From positions 1 to 43,218 of IMG/VR virus record IMGVR_UViG_3300049847_000437: DNA of 43,218 nt; one strand, 5' to 3'. The stretch is from a virus. Numbering within the stretch: position 1 is the stretch's first letter; every line of letters starts with the position of its first letter. Both the position numbers and the translations under genes were made by a program. The notes under the pieces were generated by a model. It did not search any database. It was not told the DNA's origin and saw nothing but the letters and a program-made list of their open reading frames with translations. Shown here piece after piece: positions 13,272 through 19,661 of this stretch.

Positions 13272-13291
13272 AAGCCCCTTCGGGGGCTTTT
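13272..13291 (+). terminator. Rho-independent terminator
   Basis: The stem AAGCCCC/GGGGCTT closes a UUCG tetraloop (13272-13289) and runs into TTTT. It lies 7 nt after the SSB-candidate stop and directly before the next gene, so it limits read-through into the DHFR and polymerase genes. Confidence 0.85.
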
Positions 13292-13296
13292 CCAGT

Positions 13297-13464
13297 ATGA
13301 ACCCCACTCCACCCCCCATCCCTCCCTGTTCGAAATGCAGATTCCGTCACGTCTACGAAAACTCCGAAATCTGCAATCTAGAGCCAAAGTTCCCCGAGCC
13401 CATTTTCACCGCCGTCAGGTTTCGGGGGCCGGAGTTTATCTGTTTTCAGGAGAAAGAGAAATGA
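13297..13464 (+). CDS. Tiny cysteine-rich protein, possible zinc binder
   Basis: ATG 13297 lies 6 nt after the terminator and gives 55 residues. Cysteines at 11 and 14 (CSKC), 26 and 49 could form a small zinc site ([24 protein letters not shown]). The stop overlaps the DHFR ATG (ATGA). No family name; it resembles the short cysteine-knuckle proteins common in phages. Confidence 0.65.
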   Translation: MNPTPPPIPPCSKCRFRHVYENSEICNLEPKFPEPIFTAVRFRGPEFICFQEKEK

Positions 13465-13676
13465 GACGTGGAGATTTAGTCCGAAAACGCAGCGGAGCCG
13501 CCTGGGAAGGCGTAATAGTTGGCGAATATAGCACAACTCTAACACCAGAAGGCTATGCTGTCGAATCCATTGCGCACCCTGGCTCAGTACAAATCTACCC
13601 AGTAGCTGCTCTTGAATTGTTAAAATCAACCCACACGCCAAAGGGGACTAACCCTTTCTTGGAGAAAAAGCCATAA
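13461..13676 (+). CDS. dfrB-like: Type II dihydrofolate reductase (R67/DfrB-like)
   Basis: The first 54 of 71 residues align closely with plasmid R67 [41 protein letters not shown]. Residues matching R67 K32, W38, H62, Q67, I68 and Y69 are present here as K9, W15, H39, Q44, I45 and Y46. R67 W45 is replaced by Glu22, and C47 by Ser. The disordered R67 N-terminus is absent and a 17-residue C-terminal extension is added. The family acts as an SH3-fold homotetramer reducing dihydrofolate with NADPH and is insensitive to trimethoprim. Upstream frame extensions are ignored because ATG 13461 overlaps the preceding stop. Its place before the polymerase suggests a role in nucleotide supply. Confidence 0.88.
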   Translation: MRRGDLVRKRSGAAWEGVIVGEYSTTLTPEGYAVESIAHPGSVQIYPVAALELLKSTHTPKGTNPFLEKKP

Positions 13677-14101
13677 AACCCATCGGCCCAATCCCAGTCG
13701 AGCGCGCTAACGGCGTCTCTGTACGCGCACCAAGGATCGGGAAGAAGTGGCGCCGCATGGCCGAGCTATACAAGCGCTTTGCTTGCGACTACAAAGCCGC
13801 CGACTTCAGCGAGGCCGCAGCGCTTGCGATGTACCGGCATGAGTCAACCGGCTCAGCGCTCCCAGACCCGCGAACGAACGGCTATGCGCTCGGCAAGAAG
13901 TGGATGGACGTGACAGTCGCGGGATGGAAAGAGGAGATTCCTCAGATGGGCTTGCTTGTTTCTGAGCTTCAAGCGGATGGATACCCGGACTGGTTTCTTG
14001 AGCGCGTTGGCGTACTGCGCCTTGTTCCGACGAGGGCGGCGTGTGCATGGTGGCTTGAGACGCCCAACGACGGCGATGAGCAGCAGGAGCCCTCAAAATA
14101 A
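13673..14101 (+). CDS. Hypothetical protein inserted before the DNA polymerase; possible AUA start
   Basis: From ATA 13673 the frame encodes 142 residues; the first ATG is at 13757 (114 residues) but has no ribosome-binding site. ATA 13673 has GGAG 8 nt upstream and overlaps the DHFR stop as ATAA. Its first 23 bases match the polymerase start at 14098 with one difference. The rest ([40 protein letters not shown]) is not recognised. Codons are richer in GCG/CGC and poorer in CCC than the neighbours, suggesting recent acquisition together with duplication of the start site. Confidence 0.6.
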   Translation: MKPIGPIPVERANGVSVRAPRIGKKWRRMAELYKRFACDYKAADFSEAAALAMYRHESTGSALPDPRTNGYALGKKWMDVTVAGWKEEIPQMGLLVSELQADGYPDWFLERVGVLRLVPTRAACAWWLETPNDGDEQQEPSK

Positions 14102-14120
14102 AACCCACCGGCCCAATCCC
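13673..14120 (+). repeat. Duplicated gene-start sequence, 23 bp with one mismatch
   Basis: Bases 13673-13695 and 14098-14120 differ at one position. Each begins ATAAAACCCA and follows a GGAG with 8 nt spacing. The copies lie 425 bp apart and bracket the inserted small gene. Removing one copy and the DNA between would join the DHFR stop to the polymerase start with the same ATAA overlap. Confidence 0.85.
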
Positions 14121-16545
14121 CGCCCGAATCGCCATCATCGGTGAAGCCCCAGGTCGAGAAGAAGAACTACAGGGCCTCCCCTTTGTAGGACCATCAGGTG
14201 CCCTTCTATCTTCCCTCCTCCAAAAAGCCGGGATTCTTCGAACCTCCTGCTTTATCACAAACGTCTGCAATCACCGCCCCCCAGACAATGACATGTCGGA
14301 ATGGCTTTCCGACCGAAAAACCCCTCCATCCCACGAATGGAAGCATATAAACGGGAAATGGGCTCACCCCCATGTTGTTGCCGGACTAGAGAAGCTCGAA
14401 AGAGAACTCGAAGAAGTCAAACCTGATATCATAATCGCCCTCGGAAATACCCCCCTCTGGGCCTTGACCGGGAACTCCGGTATTCAAAAGTGGCGCGGGT
14501 CCAGACTGCGGTGGAAGGACTCCATCCTAATCCCCTCCATCCATCCTGCTGCAGCTCTACGCGAACCCGCCCTCTCCCCCGTCCTCTTAATCGACTTCAA
14601 ACGCGCCCTAGCCCTTTTAGAAGGAAGACAGAAACCTCGTGAATACCAATTCTCCATCAATCCTTCGTTCTCAGAGGCATTGCAGTGGCTCACCGAGCTT
14701 CTTGATAAGGCAGAAAAAGCTACGGAAACCCTCATCTTGTCTGGCGACCTCGAAACCAGATTGGGACATATCGCCTGTATCGGCATCGCCGTATCCGAAA
14801 CCAGAGCTTTTTGCATCCCTTTCCTGGAACTCAACCGGAACAATCCTTTCTATTGGCCCGAAGCTCAAGAGTCTGTTCTCGTCCACTTGATAATCCGGCT
14901 CCTGACCCACCCCAACATAAACTGGATCGGCCAAAACTTCCTATACGATTGTCAATACTTTCACCGCTTCTGGGGCGTCTATCCTCGCCGGGTCTGGGAC
15001 ACGATGATCGGCCACCATTCCATCTACTCCAACATGCGGAAGGGCCTGGACTTCCTCTCCTCCATGTACGCCCACGATCATGTCTACTGGAAAGATGAAA
15101 TCAAAGAATGGGACCCTGCTGTCGGGGAGAAGCAGTTCTGGACCTACAATTGCAAGGATGCCTGCATCACCTTCGAAATCTGGGAACGGATTGTAGAAGA
15201 ACAACTCGCTCAAAACTCCTCCGAGCATTTCTACTTCCAACAGAGTCTATTCGGCCCCGTTCTCCGCATGATGAATCGAGGAATCCGCCTAGACACCCAA
15301 TCCCGCGGGACATGGAACCCCGTCCTAGAAACCGGAACCGGCCTAAAGGGCGAACTTATCACAGCTCAGATTCGCCTCCAGCAGAATCTTGACTTCATGG
15401 CCGGCCACCCACTAAACCCTCGCAGCCCGGCACAACTTCTAAAATTCTTTTATAACGACCTCGGAGTAAAGGCGATCCATTCTCTCGCCACCGATGCTGC
15501 CACCACAAATAGCCCCGCCCTACAAACTATTGCAAACCGAAATCCAGTCCTCCAACCCCTATGCCAAACCATCGCAGAGTTAAGGTCCGTCGGCGTTTTT
15601 CTAAATACTTTTATCGACGCCTCTCTAGACTCCGATGGGCGTATGCGGTGCTCTTTTTCGATTGCCGGGCCAACGACCTTTCGCTTTTCTTCTTCCGAAA
15701 ATGCGTTCGGATCGGGTATGAACTTACAAAATATTCCCACAGCAGAGAAAATCAAGGTAAAGGGAAAAGACAACCTCCACTTGCCCAACATCCGAAAACT
15801 TTTCATCCCCGATCCAGGCTATACCTTCTTCGATATGGACCTAGACCGGGCTGACCTCCAGGTCGTAGTCTGGGAGGCCGATGATTCCGACCTAAAACTC
15901 GCCCTCCGAAAGAACCTCGACCTACATTCCCTCAACGCCTGCGATATCTTCGACATAAAGGGAATCCCCTATGATGAACTTTCAGAAGATCACCCTAACT
16001 ATCACGACCATCGAAGACGTATCGGGGAATCTAATAGAGCAAAAGCAAAAATGGGAGTTCACGCCACAAACTATGGCGTGGGTGACTACAAACTCGCCCA
16101 AAGCCTGGGGATTAGTGTCCGGGAAGCTGCACTTTTCCGTTCCCGATGGTTTGGCGCTCATCCTGGAGTTAAGCAATGGCACCAGCGTACTGAAACTCAA
16201 GCCCAGACCCGAGGCTTCATCCAAAACCGTTTCGGAGCAAAGTTCAACATTCTCGGAAGATTCGATCTCCCGGAGTGCCTCGCATGGCTCCCCCAATCTA
16301 CCGTCGCCGGGGTCATTAACCGCGCTCTTATCCGAGTCGATTCGCTTGAACAAGCTCAAGAAACTTCCATCCAGCTCTTGATCCAGGTTCACGATTCCCT
16401 CGCAGGGCAGTTTCTGACCTCGCGTCGAGAACAGGAAATCACGACCCTGGAAAAATGCGGCCTAGTCTCCATTCCCTACGACGATCCCCTTATCATCCCT
16501 GTAGGGATAAACTGTTCCGAAAAATCTTGGGGGGATTGCAAATGA
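14098..16545 (+). CDS. Family A DNA polymerase with N-terminal UDG-like domain; apparent AUA start
   Basis: The first ATG (14293) would cut off conserved sequence. From ATA 14098 (GGAG 8 nt upstream, in-frame stop at 14077) the product has 815 residues. Residues 1-170 are a uracil-DNA-glycosylase-superfamily domain: IGEAPGREEE at 14-23, GLPFVGPSG, ITNVCNHRPP, and PSIHPAAAL near 146. A DnaQ-type 3'-5' exonuclease follows (DLE at 217-219, WIGQNFLYD, YNCKDA), then the Pol I palm and fingers: motif A DLDRADLQ from 581, motif B RAKAKMGVHATNYG near 647, motif C QVHDSL near 764. The E. coli Pol I residues E710 and E883 correspond to Asp and Ser. This is the replicative polymerase of the phage. Confidence 0.9.
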   Translation: MKPTGPIPARIAIIGEAPGREEELQGLPFVGPSGALLSSLLQKAGILRTSCFITNVCNHRPPDNDMSEWLSDRKTPPSHEWKHINGKWAHPHVVAGLEKLERELEEVKPDIIIALGNTPLWALTGNSGIQKWRGSRLRWKDSILIPSIHPAAALREPALSPVLLIDFKRALALLEGRQKPREYQFSINPSFSEALQWLTELLDKAEKATETLILSGDLETRLGHIACIGIAVSETRAFCIPFLELNRNNPFYWPEAQESVLVHLIIRLLTHPNINWIGQNFLYDCQYFHRFWGVYPRRVWDTMIGHHSIYSNMRKGLDFLSSMYAHDHVYWKDEIKEWDPAVGEKQFWTYNCKDACITFEIWERIVEEQLAQNSSEHFYFQQSLFGPVLRMMNRGIRLDTQSRGTWNPVLETGTGLKGELITAQIRLQQNLDFMAGHPLNPRSPAQLLKFFYNDLGVKAIHSLATDAATTNSPALQTIANRNPVLQPLCQTIAELRSVGVFLNTFIDASLDSDGRMRCSFSIAGPTTFRFSSSENAFGSGMNLQNIPTAEKIKVKGKDNLHLPNIRKLFIPDPGYTFFDMDLDRADLQVVVWEADDSDLKLALRKNLDLHSLNACDIFDIKGIPYDELSEDHPNYHDHRRRIGESNRAKAKMGVHATNYGVGDYKLAQSLGISVREAALFRSRWFGAHPGVKQWHQRTETQAQTRGFIQNRFGAKFNILGRFDLPECLAWLPQSTVAGVINRALIRVDSLEQAQETSIQLLIQVHDSLAGQFLTSRREQEITTLEKCGLVSIPYDDPLIIPVGINCSEKSWGDCK

Positions 16546-16748
16546 AGACCTACTGCATTCGCCGAACTATCAATGTAATTCGAGGTAGAGATATCGAAAA
16601 GCTAATGCGAGCAATACGTGAAGACATGGCGCAAGAGCTTAGTTACCATCTAACCCGCACAGACGACTTCTTCGTGGTAAAAGAGTCGCTTTTTTCCGGA
16701 GAAGTCATTCTCTACCTAACAGTCCATGTAGCTACTGATGCCAACTGA
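16542..16748 (+). CDS. Small hypothetical protein
   Basis: A 68-residue protein (KTYCIRRTINVIRGRDIEKLMRAIREDMAQEL, then strands FFVVKES and EVILYLTVHV) with a beta-alpha-beta look. It starts by ATGA overlap with the polymerase and overlaps the next gene by 11 nt. It is AT-rich relative to both neighbours. Function is unknown. Confidence 0.65.
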   Translation: MKTYCIRRTINVIRGRDIEKLMRAIREDMAQELSYHLTRTDDFFVVKESLFSGEVILYLTVHVATDAN

Positions 16749-17949
16749 TTCCAAAACCCCGCGTGAACTCCCAGACTGGCTCTCAGAATTCGTCGAGAAT
16801 ACAAAATGGGGGGAGGCTCCAGACTATTTTTACTTCTGGGTAGGAGTAGGAACAATCGCAGCCGCCCTCCGCCGCAGGGTCTGGCTCCCTATGGGCACCT
16901 TCCAATGGTTCCCGAACCTTTATATTCTTCTAGTCGCTCCTCCAGGCGTTATCCAAAAGTCCTCTACGGCCGACTTGGGCCTAGTCCAACTTCTGAAAAA
17001 TGTCCCTGGGATAAATTTCGGCCCCTCGACAGTCACATGGCAGGCCCTCTATGACGCCTTTGCCGGGGTCGGGGAAACCGTCGATATCGACAAAGATCTC
17101 CAGATAACTCAATCCGCCCTTGTCATAAACTCTTCCGAATTCGGCATCACCCTGAATCCAAAAGATACTGAAATGGTGGACCAACTCGTTCATATCTGGG
17201 ATGGGCGGGAAATGCGGAAAAGGACTCGGAAAGATGGGGAGCTAATAATCCCAACCCCTTGCCTTAATATGATAGCCTGCACCACCCCCGCGTGGATTGC
17301 AGAGAATATGCCCCGATATTTGATCGGAGGAGGTCTGACCTCCCGCATGCTTTTCGTCTATGGCGAGGAAAAGGCCCGTTATATCGCCTATCCCTGGATG
17401 CACCTTCCCGAGGGCTTTCCCGAACGTCAGGGAAAGCTCACCCGCGATCTTGAACGCATATCCCTCTTAAAGGGCCCGTTCAAAATGACCCCCGAAGCCC
17501 TAGAATGGGGGAAGAACTGGTACGAGAACTTCCACAAGGTCGAGAAGAAACAACTCGATCCCACCCTTATCGGGGGCTACATCGCCCGGAAGCAAACCCT
17601 CGTCCACAAGGTCGCAATGGTCATATCTGCATCCCAAAGCGATAGTCTGGAAATGACCCTATCCGACCTCCAACGGGCTGAAGCCATTATAACTTCCCTC
17701 GAAGTCCACATGCCCAAGGTCTATAGCCGGATTGGCATGACCAAGGAATCTAATGCAGGCGAGCAGATTATGGCCTACATGGTCCGCTCTGGGGGCGTCT
17801 GCGAGTGGCAGACCCTATACCAATACATGCACCGCACCTTTCCCAAGGTGGAGGAAGTAGAGGATATCCTGCGGGGGCTTATTGAGGCAGGTTATGTCAA
17901 TATTGACCGGGCAACCCGTTCGGTCCATCTTCTAAAGAGGCCAGAATGA
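16738..17949 (+). CDS. DUF3987-like P-loop protein, candidate replicative helicase
   Basis: The 403-residue protein follows the pattern of DUF3987/YfjI-type proteins: YFYFWVGVGTIAAALRRRVWLP, then FPNLYILLVAPPGVIQKSST at the place of the P-loop (67-76), and a VINSSEFG strand like a Walker B region near 130. The P-loop is degenerate (QKS in place of GKS). A C-terminal winged-helix-like tail (MAYMVRSGGVCEWQTLYQYM, VEDILRGLIEAGYVNID) follows. It is adjacent to the polymerase, and no other helicase is visible, so a role in unwinding or loading is likely but unproven. Confidence 0.65.
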   Translation: MPTDSKTPRELPDWLSEFVENTKWGEAPDYFYFWVGVGTIAAALRRRVWLPMGTFQWFPNLYILLVAPPGVIQKSSTADLGLVQLLKNVPGINFGPSTVTWQALYDAFAGVGETVDIDKDLQITQSALVINSSEFGITLNPKDTEMVDQLVHIWDGREMRKRTRKDGELIIPTPCLNMIACTTPAWIAENMPRYLIGGGLTSRMLFVYGEEKARYIAYPWMHLPEGFPERQGKLTRDLERISLLKGPFKMTPEALEWGKNWYENFHKVEKKQLDPTLIGGYIARKQTLVHKVAMVISASQSDSLEMTLSDLQRAEAIITSLEVHMPKVYSRIGMTKESNAGEQIMAYMVRSGGVCEWQTLYQYMHRTFPKVEEVEDILRGLIEAGYVNIDRATRSVHLLKRPE

Positions 17950-18140
17950 AAGTAACTTGGACAGAGCCTCTAGGCTCCGGAAAGTATGGCTACACTTGCA
18001 CTGCCGATGCAAAAGATATAATCGCATTCATGCAAGAAGAATACCAGACGCAATATAAGAATCACCCAGAGTACCCGTATAAAACAGACCAACAAGCCCT
18101 TGAAGACTTTTTAGCTATAAATTGGGCAACTTTGGAATGA
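17946..18140 (+). CDS. Small hypothetical protein
   Basis: A 64-residue acidic protein (VTWTEPLGSGKYGYTCTADAKDIIAFMQEEYQTQY) with a strand pair and two helices. It is coupled by ATGA to the gene upstream and overlaps the next start. It is AT-rich. No family is recognised. Confidence 0.6.
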   Translation: MKVTWTEPLGSGKYGYTCTADAKDIIAFMQEEYQTQYKNHPEYPYKTDQQALEDFLAINWATLE

Positions 18141-18448
18141 AGCAAAACCGCCCATTCCCCGCAATATTCCCTAAAGTCGCATCCGAAGGGTATTGCTGCC
18201 TCTACGGCTACATCGGCCTATGCCGGGCCAGGGGAGAGACCAAAGCCCAAATGGCTTCTTGGCTCAAAGTCGGTTTCTGGACCATGAAATACCATTTCCG
18301 CCTTTTCAACTCCGGGCGGCATCAGTGCCAAGGCTATTCCGACTGCCTGAAACCCATCATTCTTGATCTTCGGCCCGACTTCCGCCGAGATACCGTATTT
18401 CAAGCCAGTGCACTGTCCGAACCCCTCCCCAAGCCCCCAGACTTGTAA
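18137..18448 (+). CDS. Small HTH/cysteine-rich protein, last gene of the early arm
   Basis: ATG 18137 (ATGA overlap) gives 103 residues. A helix-turn-helix-like stretch (GETKAQMASWLKVGFWTMKYHFRLF) is followed by CQGYSDCLKPIILDL, a layout I recall from small phage proteins with a Cys pair. It may bind DNA. The last 92 bp lie opposite the end of the minus-strand holin-like gene, so the two arms overlap tail to tail. Confidence 0.6.
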   Translation: MKQNRPFPAIFPKVASEGYCCLYGYIGLCRARGETKAQMASWLKVGFWTMKYHFRLFNSGRHQCQGYSDCLKPIILDLRPDFRRDTVFQASALSEPLPKPPDL

Positions 18449-18668
18449 AAGCCGCCTGTGCAATATCCGGTATGGGAGTAATCTCCAAAAGCGCCCAAAC
18501 TAGCATCCCACCCATCACAGCCATAAAAGGATCGAAGAAAGCGTTAAACCACTTAAACCTCCGGCCCCTTTGAATCGTGTGCAGAAATTTCAAAACTCCA
18601 ATTGTGAATGAAACCACAATCGAAGCCCCGACCTCTCTCCAGTCGATAAGTTGAAAATCGCCTTTCAT
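18357..18668 (-). CDS. Second holin-like membrane protein
   Basis: ATG 18668 (a TTG one codon earlier also fits) gives 103 residues. Segments ASIVVSFTIGVLKFLHTI and FMAVMGGMLVWALLEITPI are membrane-like, and a third weak one is AAFTSLGAWGGVRTV. The pattern WREVGASIVVSF...RGRRFKWFNAFF...LGAWGGVRTVHWLE resembles LydA-type phage holins. It is the last gene of the late arm, far from the endolysin, and could be an antiholin or auxiliary holin. The start is coupled to the upstream gene as TGATG. Confidence 0.65.
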   Translation of the reverse strand: MKGDFQLIDWREVGASIVVSFTIGVLKFLHTIQRGRRFKWFNAFFDPFMAVMGGMLVWALLEITPIPDIAQAAFTSLGAWGGVRTVHWLEIRYLGGSRAEDQE

Positions 18669-19660
18669 CAAAGGACCAGATAAGTAAAATGGAACGAGCA
18701 GTCAAAACTAGAACCAACTCCAGTTGAACGATTGGTAAAAGTTGCCTCGTTATTTGTGGCGTCGGCTGAAATCGCCCAAGCTCTATCCACTAGTACAATA
18801 TTTGTGAAAGCAGACGCCGTTCCACCAGCGTTGGATGCCACAGTAAAATCTGATGGAATCGGTAAAGACATTCTAAAACTAACTGTGTTCCCTGCAGTAG
18901 TATTAAAAGCAGCAGTAAAAGTTCCCGACACAGTTACCACATTAGCGCTTCGTATCCATTGACACGAAGCGCTCGCAAGAGAAATCATTCCCGCAACGTT
19001 TGTTAGCGTCGGAGTATACGTTCCAGACATTCCAGTATATTGTACAGCCGTCCCCGAAGGGAGCTGCGCATTATTATGCAATGCAAATCCCCCCAGTCTG
19101 CCGAAAGAGTCTAGGCGTATTCTTTCCGATCCAGCAGTGGCCAGAGACAAAATATCCGCTGTAGCAGCGTACATGCCTGTGTTAGAATCTCCAATAAAAC
19201 TATGAGAAGGGCTACTTGCACTTCCGAGCGGAAATAGTGTTTGTGTAGAACTCCAGCGAGAAACATCTGTCCCTCCAAGAGTTAGTGAAACCTGATTCGC
19301 CCCTGGGCTCCAAAATCCAGTATCGGTATCTGCAGTAAAAGAATATGCAGGCAATGCTACCGTCCCTAGCGGAGCTATAATTGGATTAGTAGTTGTTAGA
19401 TCGCCTAAAACCGCACCTGTCTGCCCATAGACTAGATATTGTCCTGTAGCACTCGCCGCAGCCGCCGACGTATGCTTATTATTCCCCATTGGAAGATTAG
19501 CTGTAGGGGCATTTTCCCCATTCTTCGCCAACGCCGCAGTTATCCCCGATTGAACATCATTCGTCAATCCATTATATCTAGCCGCATCAATCGTCGTCCC
19601 ATTAACCTCTGGGCTAAAGGCAGGAGGAAGAGTATAACTTCCAGAACCATTCCAAGGCAT
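18668..19660 (-). CDS. Tail appendage / receptor-binding protein candidate
   Basis: The 330 residues begin with an N-terminal region typical of virion-anchored fibres (NGSGSYTLPPAFSPEVNGTTIDAARYN) and carry repeated strand motifs ALPAYSFTADTDTGFWSPGANQVSL and SPSHSFIGDSNTGMYAATADILSL. These PxxSFxxDxxTGxY/W repeats are common in podovirus tail fibres and needles. The C-terminal 120 residues are Thr/Ser/Ala-rich beta sequence and probably form the distal receptor-binding or trimerising head. Confidence 0.7.
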   Translation of the reverse strand: MPWNGSGSYTLPPAFSPEVNGTTIDAARYNGLTNDVQSGITAALAKNGENAPTANLPMGNNKHTSAAAASATGQYLVYGQTGAVLGDLTTTNPIIAPLGTVALPAYSFTADTDTGFWSPGANQVSLTLGGTDVSRWSSTQTLFPLGSASSPSHSFIGDSNTGMYAATADILSLATAGSERIRLDSFGRLGGFALHNNAQLPSGTAVQYTGMSGTYTPTLTNVAGMISLASASCQWIRSANVVTVSGTFTAAFNTTAGNTVSFRMSLPIPSDFTVASNAGGTASAFTNIVLVDRAWAISADATNNEATFTNRSTGVGSSFDCSFHFTYLVL

Positions 19661-19661
19661 T

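Noticed and set aside
13266-13296. The UUCG hairpin as a regulatory leader of the next gene
   Set aside because: The hairpin with its T-run is a standard terminator of the SSB-candidate transcript.
14293-14295. ATG 14293 as start of the DNA polymerase
   Set aside because: It would delete conserved UDG-domain motifs encoded in the same frame from 14098.
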